A stretch of 64,000 nucleotides of DNA from VAXT01 sp963850415 (GTDB taxonomy: Bacteria; Actinomycetota; Thermoleophilia; Gaiellales; Gaiellaceae), in NCBI GenBank assembly GCA_963850415.1, contig CAWKLE010000002.1:124001-188000 (forward strand). The letters run 5' to 3'. Every line of letters begins with the position of its first letter. The first letter of the stretch is position 1. Below the pieces are notes generated by a model. It was given only the letters and a program-made list of their open reading frames with translations. It did not search any database and was not told where the DNA came from. The position numbers and the translations under genes were made by a program. Below are positions 25,523-35,212 of this stretch, one piece after another.

Positions 25523-26869
25523 CTAGGAGTTCAGCCGGGGCACGCGCCAGCAAGTGATCAGCGCGTCGTAGCCTCCCGAGGCGCAAACGTCGCCGCTCGT
25601 GAGGCCGATCGCCCACACCGTCTCCATTCTCGAGAACGCCTCCCAGCGCAAGGTCCCGTTCGCGCTGTATCCCGCCGTGACACCGGGGATGAACCCGCCC
25701 GGCAGGTTGGGGCCACCGCGGCCGGTGACGACGGTGGTGCCGTCTGCCAACACCAGCAGGCCGCGCGGAATCTCGTCGGTGTTCAATCCGCCGTCCCGAA
25801 CGGCCTCCCAGCGAACGACGCCGGTCGCCTGGAGAGCGACCGTGTACCAGTCGAGGAACCCGCGTGAGGCCTGTCCGGTGACGACCAGGCTTCCGTTGGC
25901 AGCACGAGCCATCCGGAGACCGGCGGCCCCCGTGGCGTCGGCCGGCTTCCTGTCCGTGCGCCAGAGCCGTGCCCCGGTCGCCCGGTCGTAGGCGACGACG
26001 GTGAGGAAGGCGGTGATCCCGACATTGCCCTGGCCGGCCACGTACACGCGGGAGGCGTCCACGACGACGTCGCGCGCGGCGGTGCCCTCGGATGCCACCG
26101 TGAGCCAGCGCCGGGCGCCCGAAGCGGCGTTGAAGGCAGCCGTGATCCACTCCGCTCCGCCCGCGACGTCTCCGGTGACCACGACATCTGTCTCGTCGGT
26201 GCTCAACGCCAAGGAGGTGGCGATGTCGTTGGCGAAGGAACCGGTCGAGACCACCTGCGACCAGCTCAGCACCCCGCTGGGGCTGTACTTGTGCACGTGG
26301 ATGTCCTGGCCGTCGCCCACGGAGCTGAACGCCAGGTAGGCGTTGCCGCCCGCATCGACGAGCAGACGCGCGACGGATGGGCGCGTCACTGCCAGGTCGT
26401 TCCGCCAGAGAAGCGTTCCGTCGGAGGCGTACCGAACGAGCGTGATCGCGATCGGATTGCCTCTGGAGGTGACGTTGTGACCGACGGCCACGAGATCACG
26501 GTTGGGCGCTGCCACGATCCAGTCCGCCTGGAACGTTCCGGAGGTCGGGCTGATCGTGCGGCGCCACCGGAGGGCTCCGGTCGGCGTGTAGGAGGAGACC
26601 GCGAGCTCACGGCCGGCTGCCGGCCCCGACACGACGGCAACGTTGTTCGCGGCGTCGGAGGTCAGTGGGCCCGCCTGGCCCGCTCCGGTCGCGCCCGGGT
26701 CGAGACCACCCGCGGTCCACAGCACGGGCAGCATTCCGGCTCCTCCGGCGCTGCCGGCCGCGAGGCCGACGAGCGTCAGCGTCACTATGAGGGCAAGCAC
26801 GAACCGTCCGCGGTACGCCTTGCTCGCCTTGGGATCAACCGGGGTGCGTTTGCTCGAGAGTCGCGTCAT
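25523..26869 (-). CDS. Secreted beta-propeller protein (PQQ/SBBP-like repeats)
   Basis: About 448 residues. Signal/anchor at about 20-43 (FVLALIVTLTLVGLAAGSAG), then recurring blades with the pattern 'Y..-G-x-L-R/L-W' (YTPTGALRWRRTI; YASDGTLLWRNDL; YSPSGVLSWSQVV; FNAASGARRWLTV; YDRATGARLWRTD; GYSANGTLRWEAF), giving seven or so blades. This fits an extracytoplasmic propeller of unknown ligand. The ATG at 26869 is chosen because AGGAGA lies 8 bases upstream; a GTG at 26884 is the alternative. Confidence 0.82.
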   Translation of the reverse strand: MTRLSSKRTPVDPKASKAYRGRFVLALIVTLTLVGLAAGSAGGAGMLPVLWTAGGLDPGATGAGQAGPLTSDAANNVAVVSGPAAGRELAVSSYTPTGALRWRRTISPTSGTFQADWIVAAPNRDLVAVGHNVTSRGNPIAITLVRYASDGTLLWRNDLAVTRPSVARLLVDAGGNAYLAFSSVGDGQDIHVHKYSPSGVLSWSQVVSTGSFANDIATSLALSTDETDVVVTGDVAGGAEWITAAFNAASGARRWLTVASEGTAARDVVVDASRVYVAGQGNVGITAFLTVVAYDRATGARLWRTDRKPADATGAAGLRMARAANGSLVVTGQASRGFLDWYTVALQATGVVRWEAVRDGGLNTDEIPRGLLVLADGTTVVTGRGGPNLPGGFIPGVTAGYSANGTLRWEAFSRMETVWAIGLTSGDVCASGGYDALITCWRVPRLNS

Positions 26870-27021
26870 TCTGGGTCTCCTCACTGACGAAAGCCGTCTT
26901 GCGCCCTCGGGGAAGCACTACCGTCGACATCAATCCGTCCACCAGACTCGAGCCGCAGTGCTGCTCCGGCATCCGGACCGTCACCGAGCCAGTTGCGGGT
27001 TTCCCGCGCCGGAGGTGGTGG

Positions 27022-27918
27022 CTACAGGGCGAGGGCGAGCTGCTCGGGCCCCTGTTCCCCGTTGAGCGGTGCTCGACGCCGGTCGCGGATGCCGTGGCTG
27101 CGAGCCAACTGGGCGACTCGTGCGCGGACCGGCTTCGCGTGTTCGGAGCCGAGATACGCGCGGCGCGCGTACAGCCGCTCGTAGACCGACAACTGATCCG
27201 GAAAGTCTTCTGAGAGCGACTTGAGGAAGTGCTCGCGGGTGCCGGGGCGCAGGAACAGCAGGTTGGCCCAGACGCCGCAGGCACCGGCCTCCCTCGCGGC
27301 GCGAACGACGTCCTCCATCTGAGCCGGGCTGTCGCTGATGCCCGGGAGGATGGGGGCCATGCCGATCCCGGTCTTGATTCCCGCGTCGACGAGCCGAGCG
27401 ACCGCACGGAGGCGCTGGCGCGGATGGGCGGTCGACGGCTCGGTCTTGCGCCAGACGTCTTCGTCGAGGGTCGGGATCGAGAACGTGACCGAGACGCTCG
27501 CGCGGCGCGCAGCCTCGGTGAGCACGTCGATGTCGCGGACGATCATCGGGCCGCGCGTGATGATGCCGAACGGGGTGCGCGCCTCGGCGAGGGCCTCGAT
27601 GCACGCGCGGGTGAGGCGGTAGCGGCCCTCTGCCGGCTGGTACGGGTCGGTGGCGGCGCCGATCGCGACGCACTCGCGCGCCCAGGTGGGGCGGGCGAGC
27701 TCGCGTCGGAGGACATCGGCAACATTGACCTTGACGCGGATCGACGTGCCGTAGCGGTCGTCCGCGGGCCTGTCGGCGCGCCGCTCGAAGGCGCGGACGT
27801 AACAGAAGGTGCAGCGGTGGACGCAGCCCATGTACGGGTTGAGCGACCAGTCGAACATCATTCCCCGGACGCGGTTCAGTGCGCTGCGGCACGGCTCTTC
27901 GCGGTACTCGGGAGCCAT
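27022..27918 (-). CDS. SOS-box-controlled radical SAM protein (SplB-like/Rv2578c type)
   Basis: About 298 residues. The radical SAM cluster motif is NPYMGCVHRCTFCYVRAFER (Cys-x3-Cys-x2-Cys). It is followed by VAIGAATDPYQPAEGRYRLT, TRGPMIVRDID and FSIPTLDEDVWRKTEPSTAH, features of the spore-photoproduct-lyase-like 'Rv2578c family' of actinobacteria. The reaction is unknown; relatives of SplB repair UV-damaged DNA, and control by a LexA box (see that entry) fits a DNA-damage role. The ATG at 27918 lies 7 bases after a consensus TATAAT, so the mRNA is probably leaderless; an ATG at 27927 would overlap the -10. Confidence 0.88.
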   Translation of the reverse strand: MAPEYREEPCRSALNRVRGMMFDWSLNPYMGCVHRCTFCYVRAFERRADRPADDRYGTSIRVKVNVADVLRRELARPTWARECVAIGAATDPYQPAEGRYRLTRACIEALAEARTPFGIITRGPMIVRDIDVLTEAARRASVSVTFSIPTLDEDVWRKTEPSTAHPRQRLRAVARLVDAGIKTGIGMAPILPGISDSPAQMEDVVRAAREAGACGVWANLLFLRPGTREHFLKSLSEDFPDQLSVYERLYARRAYLGSEHAKPVRARVAQLARSHGIRDRRRAPLNGEQGPEQLALAL

Positions 27919-27925
27919 GCAGCGC

Positions 27926-27931
27926 ATTATA
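27926..27931 (-). promoter_or_regulatory. Consensus -10 (TATAAT) of the radical SAM gene
   Basis: Exact TATAAT on the minus strand, 7 bases before the ATG at 27918, directly adjoining the LexA box on its upstream side. Confidence 0.7.
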
Positions 27932-27945
27932 CGAACATATGTTCG
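27932..27945. promoter_or_regulatory. LexA-binding SOS box
   Basis: CGAACATATGTTCG is a perfect 14-base palindrome. It equals the Gram-positive/actinobacterial LexA consensus (CGAAC-N4-GTTCG). It sits between the expected -35 and the TATAAT of the radical SAM gene, the classic repressor position. Damage-induced LexA cleavage would switch the gene on. Confidence 0.85.
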
Positions 27946-28138
27946 TTATGCGCGAGTCGTCACTCCTTTGGCGCAGACGGGTCACCACTTCCCCGATACG
28001 CTCACCGCGGGTGGCGGGTGGAACCTCATCCCCTCCCAGGGTGGGGGTGTGGGCGCCGATTCCTCGGCTACACTCAGATCGATCGCCGTTGGACGACGAC
28101 GACCATCCGCCTAGTACCGTCGCCCCGGTGAGCGGGGC

Positions 28139-29443
28139 GTGACGGTTCCTCTCGAGCTACTCGCGGTCGCCGCGCTGCTCCTGCTGAACGCGTTCTTCGT
28201 CGCGGCCGAATACGGCCTCGTCACGGCGCGCCGAACGCGCATCACCGAGCTCCGCGACCAGGGCAACCGACGCGCACGCGCCGTCCTGCGCATCACGTCG
28301 AACCCGAACCGCTTCATCGCCGCGATGCAGCTCGGCGTCACGCTCACGAGCCTGGCCATCGGTGCCCTGGGCGAGCCCGTGTTCGCGCACATCCTCGACC
28401 CGATCCCGGCGACGATCGTCTCCATCCTCCTCGCGTTCCTGCTGATCACGTACCTCCACGTAGTCATCGGCGAGCTGATTCCGAAGGGCATCGCGCTCGG
28501 CCACCCGGAGACGACGGCGCTCACGGTCTCGAGCCCGGTCCGCGCGTTCTTCTTCGTGTTCAAGCCGTTGATCTGGGTGCTCCAGACATCCTCGGACGGC
28601 GCGCTCCGCCTGCTCGGCCTCGAGCCGCCCGGCGAGGAGCGCGGCGTCCACTCCGAGGCCGAGCTGAAGATGCTGCTCTCGCGCTCGACCCAGGAGGGCG
28701 AGATCGAGCAGCAGGAGCAGGAGATGCTCTACAAGGTGTTCGACTTCGCGGACAAGGAGGTCTCGGCCGTGATGGTCCCGCGGCCCACGGTCGTCGCGCT
28801 GTCCGTCGACCTGCCGCCCGAGGAGTGCCTCGCGGCCGTGATCGACTCGCCGTACACGCGCTACCCGGTCTACCGCGAGTCGCCAGACACCGTGCTCGGC
28901 ATCCTCCACGTGCGCGACCTGTTCTCCGCGCTCGTCGACCGCGGGATCGCCAACGTCGAGGTCGCGGATCTCGTCCGGCCCGCGCACTTCGTCCCGGAGA
29001 CGAAGGACCTCGCCGCGATGCTGAGCGAGTTTCGGCGCACGAACCAGCACATGGCGATCGTCGTCGACGAGTACGGCGCGATGGAGGGGATCGTCACCCT
29101 CGAGGACCTGCTCGAGGAAATCGTCGGCGAGATCGAGGACGAGTTCGACCTGCCGGACGAGTCGATCGAGCGCATCGACGACGACACGATCCGGATCGAC
29201 GGCACGTTCCCGATCGACGACTTCAACGAGCAGTTCGCGACGCGGATCCCGATCGAGGACTACCACTCGATGGGCGGCTTCGTCTTCGGTCTCCTCGGGC
29301 GCGCGGCCGAGCCCGGGGACTCGGTCGACTACGACGGGCTCCGCTTCGACGTGCTCGAGGTCGAAGGCCAGCGCATCCATCGGCTCGGCGTCACGTTCGT
29401 CGAGCGCCGGGATTCGCCGAAGGAAGTCGCGGCCGAGGGCTAG
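28139..29443 (+). CDS. CNNM/CBS-domain transporter (HlyC/CorC family)
   Basis: 434 residues, GTG start. It has an N-terminal CNNM/DUF21 membrane domain of about 190 residues (NAFFVAAEYGLVTARRTRI ... GELIPKGIALGHPE), two CBS domains at about 210-330 (VMVPRPTVVALS; YPVYRESPDTVLGILHVRDL; HMAIVVDEYGAMEGIVTLED) and a C-terminal CorC/HlyC domain at about 345-425. Such proteins are tied to Mg2+/Co2+ efflux and metal homeostasis; the older hemolysin name is not evidence of toxicity. It is followed by recG after a short gap with a TATACT -10. Confidence 0.93.
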   Translation: MTVPLELLAVAALLLLNAFFVAAEYGLVTARRTRITELRDQGNRRARAVLRITSNPNRFIAAMQLGVTLTSLAIGALGEPVFAHILDPIPATIVSILLAFLLITYLHVVIGELIPKGIALGHPETTALTVSSPVRAFFFVFKPLIWVLQTSSDGALRLLGLEPPGEERGVHSEAELKMLLSRSTQEGEIEQQEQEMLYKVFDFADKEVSAVMVPRPTVVALSVDLPPEECLAAVIDSPYTRYPVYRESPDTVLGILHVRDLFSALVDRGIANVEVADLVRPAHFVPETKDLAAMLSEFRRTNQHMAIVVDEYGAMEGIVTLEDLLEEIVGEIEDEFDLPDESIERIDDDTIRIDGTFPIDDFNEQFATRIPIEDYHSMGGFVFGLLGRAAEPGDSVDYDGLRFDVLEVEGQRIHRLGVTFVERRDSPKEVAAEG

Positions 29444-29456
29444 CGCGGGCCGGTCC

Positions 29457-29462
29457 TATACT
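29457..29462 (+). promoter_or_regulatory. -10 element of recG
   Basis: TATACT lies 13 bases after the CNNM stop. By the spacing seen at other genes a leaderless start would fall near 29470, where the recG frame has ATC rather than a normal start codon. Confidence 0.5.
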
Positions 29463-29547
29463 CGGCCGCATCGCACCGACGGCATTCTCCGAGATCTCCG
29501 AACCGCACGCGTGGCCGCGGCCGCGCGGCTTTCCGCGGCCCGAGCGG

Positions 29548-31517
29548 TTGTCGCGGAGCGTCGACGTCCTCGCGGGCGTCGGGCCGGCGGTCACCAAGCG
29601 GCTGGGCAAGCTCGGGCTCGGGACGATCGCCGACCTGCTCGAGCACCGCCCGCACCGCTACGAAGCCGCGGCCGAGGAGGTGCGGATCGCCGACCTGCTC
29701 GCCGGCGAGCAGGAGGTCGCGATCTCGGGCGAGGTCGTTCGGACGACCGTTCGGCGACCGCGGCGACGCCTGGCGATCGTCCAGGCGCGCATCGCCGACG
29801 ACAGCGGTCAGATCACGGCGGTCTGGTTCAATCAGGCCTGGCTCGCGGACAAGCTCAAGCCGGGCACGCATGTCCGGCTGCGCGGCCACCTGCGGCGGAA
29901 CGAGTTCAACGTCCGCTCGTACGACCTGAACGGCGCTTCCGCGACGGCCGACTTCGCGCCCGTCTATCCCGCGACGGAGGATCTGACGGTCAAGAAGCTG
30001 CGCGAGGTGATCGGGCTCGCGCTGCCCCAGGCGCGCGACTTTCCGGATCCCGTCCCGGCCGGAGTCGCCGACGAGCTGCCGCTCCGAGCCGACGCGCTCA
30101 CGGCGCTGCACGTCCCGCGCACTCCGGAGGACGCGGAGCTCGGTCGCAGGAGGCTCGCGTTCGAGGAGCTGCTCGTGCTCCAGGTCGGGCTCGCCCGCAG
30201 GCGCCGGGGGCGCGAGCGCGACGAGGCTCCGGCGCTCGGCGAGCCGGGCGAGCTGACCGCGCGCTACCGCGAGCTGCTCCCGTTCAGCCTGACGCGCACC
30301 AGGAACGCGCGATCGAGGAGATCGACGCCGACCTCGCCCGATCGACGCCGATGGAGCGCCTGCTCCAGGGAGAGGTCGGCTCGGGCAAGACCGTCGTCGC
30401 GCTGTACGCGCTCCTACGGGCGGTCGAGTCGGGCCGCAAAGGCGCGCTCATGGCCCCGACCGAGACGCTCGCCGAGCAGCACTTCCTGACGCTGGAGGAG
30501 CCGTGCCGCGAGCTCGGCGTCGAGGTCGCGCTCCTCACGCGTTCGGTGAAGGACGATCCGGGCTCGGCGCAGATCCTCGTCGGCACGCACGCGCTGATCC
30601 AGGAAGGCGTCGACCTGAGCGAGGTCGCCGTTGCCGTCGTCGACGAGCAGCATCGTTTCGGCGTCGAGCAGCGCCGTGCGATCACCGGTGGCCGTACGCC
30701 ACACGTCCTGCACATGACCGCGACGCCTATCCCGCGCACGCTCGCCCTCACCGTCTACGGAGACCTCCAGGTGAGCGAGATCGCGAAGCCGCCGGCGAAC
30801 CGGAAGCCGGTCAAGACCGCGTGGGTCACCGAGGACCGCTCGAGCGAGGCGTACCGACGCCTGCGCAAGCACCTCGACGCCGGCCGCCAGGCGTACGTCG
30901 TCTGCCCGCTGATCGAGGAGTCGGAGACGTCGGTCGCCCGAGCAGCCGAGCGCGAGGCCGAGCGGCTGCGCAAGGGCGAGCTGAAGGGCTACCGCGTCGG
31001 GCTCATGCACGGGCGGCTGCGACCCGCGGAGCGCCGCGAGCTGATGGCGCAGTTCAAGGCGCGTGAGCTCGACGTGCTCGTGGCGACGACCGTGATCGAG
31101 GTCGGCGTCGACGTCCCGAACGCGACGATCATGATCGTCCAGGAAGCCGACCGCTTCGGGCTCGCGCAGCTGCACCAGCTCCGCGGGCGCGTCGGTCGCG
31201 GAGCCGAGCAGTCGTACTGCCTGCTCGTGTCGCGCGCGAAGGAGGAACTGACCGATTCCGCGCTGGCGCGGCTCGAGGCGCTCGTCTCGACGACCGACGG
31301 CTTCGAGCTCGCCGACAAGGATCTCGAGATCCGCGGCGAGGGCCAGCTCCTCGGCAAGCGGCAGGCGGGCTACTCGGATCTCCGGTTCACACGCCTTCGC
31401 TCGGACCGCAAGCTGCTCGAGCGCGCGCGGGAGGTCGCCGACACGCTCGTCGACTACGAGGGCCCGCTGAACGACGAGGTCGAGCGGGTCTTTGCCGGCC
31501 AGGACGTCCAGGCCTGA
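29548..31517 (+). CDS. recG: ATP-dependent DNA helicase RecG, interrupted by a one-base frameshift
   Basis: RecG remodels stalled replication forks and Holliday junctions. The N-terminal wedge domain starts SVDVLAGVGPAVTKRLGKLG, with the OB fold around QARIADDSGQITAVWFNQAW. The frame breaks after LPFSLT near 30294. It continues one frame back as AHQERAIEEIDADLA, then Walker A GEVGSGKT, VVDEQHRFGVEQ, MTATPIPRTLA, GRVGRG and the C-terminal IRGEGQLLGKRQAGYSDLRF. Adding one base near 30294 (G to GG) yields about 656 residues, close to normal. TTG 29548 is the first canonical start; the protein may begin upstream near 29470. Confidence 0.88.
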
Positions 31518-31825
31518 TGAGGACGCGTGACTGGGTGACCGCGGTCGTGCTCGGCCTGATCCTTGGCGCGCTCCTGTTGATCTACTTCCCGGCCGCAATG
31601 GTCGCCGCGATCGCCTCGGGCGTGGTCGCGGCCGTGCGAGAATTGCGCTCGCTCTGGCCGCTGGTCGTGGGCCTCGTCGGTGGCCTGGGAGCGGTTGCGT
31701 CCGACCTCGTGGCCAACCGAGGGCTCGTCGGCTTCCACCTCGCCGTCACGTTCACGATGTGCGCGCTCGCGTGGTCGGCGTGGTCGATCACCAGCCGTCT
31801 GATCCGTGCGGATCATCGCGGGTAG
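31517..31825 (+). CDS. Small membrane protein (102 aa)
   Basis: The ATG overlaps the recG stop (TGATG) and the 3' end overlaps rsmD by 20 bases, so it is inside this operon. There are three hydrophobic segments at about 7-27, 28-41 and 46-65, with another near 72-93. No motif was recognised. Frame integrity and tight overlaps support it being real. Confidence 0.68.
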   Translation: MRTRDWVTAVVLGLILGALLLIYFPAAMVAAIASGVVAAVRELRSLWPLVVGLVGGLGAVASDLVANRGLVGFHLAVTFTMCALAWSAWSITSRLIRADHRG

Positions 31826-32330
31826 CCGCAAGGGAGCGCGGATCTTCGCGCCCAAGGGAGAGACGCGTCCGACGGGCGACCGCGTGCGCGAGGCGGCCTT
31901 CAACCTGATCGGGCCCGTCGACGAGATGGCCGTCCTCGACCTGTTCGCGGGCTCCGGGGCGATGGGTCTCGAGGCGCTCTCCCGCGGCGCCGCGACCGCG
32001 GTCTTCGTCGAGTCGGACCGCGACGCGCAGCGCGCGATCGAGCGCAACCTGGACAAGCTCGACCTGACCGGGGCCCGGATCGTCAAGTCCGATGCGCGGC
32101 GCGCACTAGCGGCCGAAGCGGCTGCGGGCAGTCGCTACGATCTCATGCTCGTCGACCCGCCCTACCGGATGTTCGACTCCCTCCAGCCGACACTCGCCGC
32201 GTACCTGCCTGCGCTTCTCGCTCAGGACGGCCTCATCGTGGTCGAGACCGACAAGCGCACGGAGCCCGAGTTGCCGCTCGTCGCAGCGGACGAGCCGCAC
32301 GTACGGCTCGGCGCGGCTCACACTCTTCGA

Positions 32331-32334
<4 letters not shown>
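31806..32334 (+). CDS. rsmD: 16S rRNA (guanine966-N2)-methyltransferase RsmD, C-terminus frameshifted
   Basis: RsmD methylates G966 of 16S rRNA in the assembled 30S subunit. Visible: MRIIAGSRKGARIFAPKGETR and RPTGDRVREAAFNLIG, motif I VLDLFAGSGAMGLEALSRGA, and catalytic LMLVDPPYRMFDS. In the given frame the gene runs on into coaD. One frame over, the sequence just before coaD reads RTSRTYGSARLTLFE and stops at TGA 32332-32334, exactly the usual RsmD ending. A one-base insertion near 32280 is inferred. The corrected length is 175 residues. The corrected stop overlaps the coaD ATG (ATGA). Confidence 0.87.
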
Positions 32335-32857
<523 letters not shown>

Positions 32858-32861
<4 letters not shown>

Positions 32862-33751
32862 GCCGCCGGGCACGCATCCTCGTCATCGTCGCCGGGCTCG
32901 TCGTCCTGGCGGCCGTCGTGGCCGCGCTCGGCTATGCGTTCACGCGCGACGACGGGCCGCACAAGCCGCGCTACCCGGGTCGGATCGCGGTCCGCGAGGG
33001 CTGCGGCCTCAGGCACATGTTCTTCGACGCCAGCGATCAGAAGGTGATGTGCCTCCAGAACGTGTTCGACACGGTCAGCGTGTCCCGGAACGGCGACAAG
33101 CTCGCCTGGGACACGAAGGGCGGCAACGCGATCATCGTGTCCGGCGTCGACGGCACGAGCCCGGTCAACGTCCCTGTTCCGCTCGGGGCGAACAGCGCGC
33201 CGAGCCTCTCGCCCGACGGAACGAAGATCGCGTTCCTGCACTCGCCGAGGAACGACGGCAACTACGACATCTGGGTCACGTCGACCACGGCCTCGGACGC
33301 CGAGCAGGAGACGAACACTCGCAACGTCTCCGACGTCGTCTGGTCGCCGACGGGCGACTGGCTCGCGTACGTCCAGAACTGGTCCGAGCAGACGCTCGAG
33401 GGCCAGATCTCGCTCGTCCGTCCGAACGGCGACGACGCGCACACGCTCCTCCCGGGCGACTCGCCGGACTGGTCGCCCGACGGGAAGCATCTCGTCTACG
33501 TCCACAACGGCTCGATCTGGACGGCCGACTCCGACGGCACCGACGCGCACCAGCTGATCCCGAACGGCCACTCACCGGCCTGGTCGCGCGACGGCCAGAT
33601 GATCGCCTTCATGCGCACCGAGAAGTGCGCGCGGAACATGTGCCCCGAGCGCTCCTACCTCGCCTTCGCGAATGGCACCGACCCCCATCCGGTGGGCCCC
33701 GCGTATGCGAGCGAGCGCCAGGTCGTCTGGCTCCCCGATCCGTTCGAGTAG
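32858..33751 (+). CDS. Membrane-anchored PD40/TolB-like beta-propeller protein
   Basis: 297 residues with an N-terminal anchor at about 6-27 (ILVIVAGLVVLAAVVAALGY), then repeated WD40-like PD40 units (NAIIVSGVDGTSPVNV; APSLSPDGTKIAFLHSPRND; DVVWSPTGDWLAYVQNW; SPDWSPDGKHLVYVHNGSIW; SPAWSRDGQMIAFMRTEKC). It is an extracytoplasmic propeller of unknown partner. Two cysteine pairs flank the last blade (KCARNMC). It overlaps coaD by 4 bases, so it is expressed with it. Confidence 0.85.
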
Positions 33752-33773
33752 CCGTTCTTCCGGACCGAGCCAT

Positions 33774-33779
33774 TAGACT
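33774..33779 (+). promoter_or_regulatory. -10 element for the coiled-coil gene, leaderless geometry
   Basis: TAGACT ends 6 bases before the ATG at 33786. Confidence 0.5.
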
Positions 33780-33785
33780 GGAGCC

Positions 33786-34292
33786 ATGGACGTCCTCGTT
33801 CTGATCGACAAGCTCGACGACCTCGTCCACAACGCGAAGGCCGTTCCTCTGACCGATCAGGTCCGGATCGACCGTGAGGAGATCTACGAGATCCTCGACC
33901 AGATGCGGGCCACGATCCCCGAGGAGATCAAGCAGGCGCGCTGGATCGTCAAGGAGCGTCAGGAGATGCTCGCCGAGGCGAAGCGGGAGTGCGACCGTCT
34001 CCTGGGCGAGGCCCGCGAGCAGGCGACGCGAGAGGCGTCGCAGACCGAGATCGTCAAGCTCGCCGAGCGGCAGGCCCAGGACATCCTCGACGACGCGCGG
34101 CGCCAGGCGCGGGAAACGCGGCTCGAGATGGAGGACTGGGCCGACTCGATCCTGTCCACGCTCGAGGTCAATCTCGACAAGTTCCTCGGTGCGGTGAAGC
34201 GGGGCCGCGAGCGGCTGCACGAGCGCTCGCAGGAGACGGTGGTCGCCGGCGTCGGCGCCCCCGGCTCCGACAACGAAGAACCGCCTTATTAA
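33786..34292 (+). CDS. DivIVA/AtpF-like coiled-coil protein
   Basis: 168 residues. A conserved-looking N-terminus (MDVLVLIDKLDDLVHNAKAV) precedes one long charged helix from about 35 to 150 (KQARWIVKERQEMLAEAKRE; REQATREASQTEIVKLAERQ) with the alanine-spaced heptads of ATP synthase b-subunit-like and Wag31/DivIVA-like proteins. The C-terminal tail is short and disordered. The same type of gene sits next to yceD in many actinobacteria. A role in cell-pole or envelope organisation is inferred from relatives only. Confidence 0.8.
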   Translation: MDVLVLIDKLDDLVHNAKAVPLTDQVRIDREEIYEILDQMRATIPEEIKQARWIVKERQEMLAEAKRECDRLLGEAREQATREASQTEIVKLAERQAQDILDDARRQARETRLEMEDWADSILSTLEVNLDKFLGAVKRGRERLHERSQETVVAGVGAPGSDNEEPPY

Positions 34293-34355
34293 TTGAGTGG
34301 CCATAGGAGCGGGCGCGGTCGGCTTCGCCTCCGCTTCGGGAACGAGGTCCGGCGC

Positions 34356-34361
34356 TACGCT
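34356..34361 (+). promoter_or_regulatory. -10 element of yceD, leaderless geometry
   Basis: TACGCT ends 7 bases before the ATG at 34369; this supports that start over the in-frame upstream start at 34297. Confidence 0.45.
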
Positions 34362-34368
34362 GCTTGCC

Positions 34369-34875
34369 ATGACTAGCTTCAGCTTGCGCTCCCTGCGGCT
34401 GAGGCCGGGCGAGGAGCACCGCGAGCCGAAGGAGATCGAGCTCGAGCCGATCTCGCTCGGCGGCCAGCGCTACCTCCCGGTCCCGCAAAAGGTGCAGGCG
34501 GAGCTCGTCGTCACCCGCGCGCAGTCGGGAACGGTGTTCGCGCTCCGCTACAAGACTCGTCTGCACGGGCCCTGCTACCGGTGCCTGGCGGACGCAGTCG
34601 TCGACATCGACGTCTCGGCGCGCGAGTACCAGGCGACCAACCCCGAGACCGACGAGCTGCGCACGCCGTACGTCGCCGACGACCGGCTCGACCTCTCGGC
34701 CTGGGCCCGCGACGCGCTCGTGCTCGAGCTGCCGGACAAGATCCTGTGCCGCATCGACTGCGCTGGGCTCTGCCCGGTGTGCGGCCGCGATCTGAACATC
34801 GATCCGCACGGCCACGACGACGAGGAGCTCGACTCGCGCTGGGCCGCGCTCAGCGAGCTGAAGGACAGGCTCTAA
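34369..34875 (+). CDS. yceD: YceD/DUF177 family protein, linked to 23S rRNA/ribosome synthesis
   Basis: 168 residues. Hallmarks are GPCYRCLADAV (CxxC), REYQATNPETDELRTPYV, LDLSAWARDALVLELPDKIL and the C-terminal cysteine cluster CRIDCAGLCPVCGRDLN, a likely metal site. YceD proteins affect 23S rRNA levels and usually sit directly upstream of rpmF. Here rpmF is 3 kb away, separated by a minus-strand two-component operon. Longer starts exist; the ATG at 34369 is chosen from the -10 spacing and the conserved start of the protein. Confidence 0.92.
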   Translation: MTSFSLRSLRLRPGEEHREPKEIELEPISLGGQRYLPVPQKVQAELVVTRAQSGTVFALRYKTRLHGPCYRCLADAVVDIDVSAREYQATNPETDELRTPYVADDRLDLSAWARDALVLELPDKILCRIDCAGLCPVCGRDLNIDPHGHDDEELDSRWAALSELKDRL

Positions 34876-34883
34876 AAGAAGGT

Positions 34884-35207
34884 CTAGTCGTCTCGGCCGC
34901 CGCGGCCGGAGCCGCCTGAGCCGCCGCGGGAACCGCCGCCGTGGTCGTCTCCCGGCTCCCGGGTCGTCGTGCTCGGAGGCGGAGGAGGCGGCGGCGGTGG
35001 GACGACGCGCTTGCGTTTCGTCGTCGGCTGCTTCGTCGTCTTCGCCGGCGTGGGGGCGAGCGAGCCGGGTGGCGTCTTGAGCTTCGTCACTGGCAGGCCG
35101 ACTTGATCGCGCGAGACCACGTACGCGGCATAGCCGAGCGACGCGGCGCCGAACAGGCCGATCAGGGCGACTGTGAGAACTGTGAGCATCGTGCGCATCT
35201 GCGTCAC
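34884..35207 (-). CDS. Exported proline- and glycine-rich small protein (107 aa)
   Basis: Signal/anchor at about 7-31 (MLTVLTVALIGLFGAASLGY), then a Lys/Pro/Thr linker, a run of nine prolines, and an Asp/Gly/Arg-rich tail ending GSGGSGRGGRDD. There are no folded-domain motifs. It is the last gene of a minus-strand operon with a histidine kinase (5 bases away) and response regulator, and its tail resembles that of the first gene of the operon. A wall-spanning or stress-exposed peptide is possible. The GTG at 35207 could be replaced by ATG 35198. Confidence 0.6.
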   Translation of the reverse strand: MTQMRTMLTVLTVALIGLFGAASLGYAAYVVSRDQVGLPVTKLKTPPGSLAPTPAKTTKQPTTKRKRVVPPPPPPPPPSTTTREPGDDHGGGSRGGSGGSGRGGRDD

Positions 35208-35212
35208 CCAGT

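Noticed and set aside
27928..28138. Small gene in the gap between the radical SAM and CNNM genes
   Set aside because: Short frames exist but lack a ribosome site, typical codon bias and any conserved-looking sequence; the gap is better explained as two divergent promoters.
33058..33068. GAACGTGTTC as a second LexA box
   Set aside because: The half-sites are separated by two bases instead of four, and it lies inside the coding region of the PD40 propeller gene.
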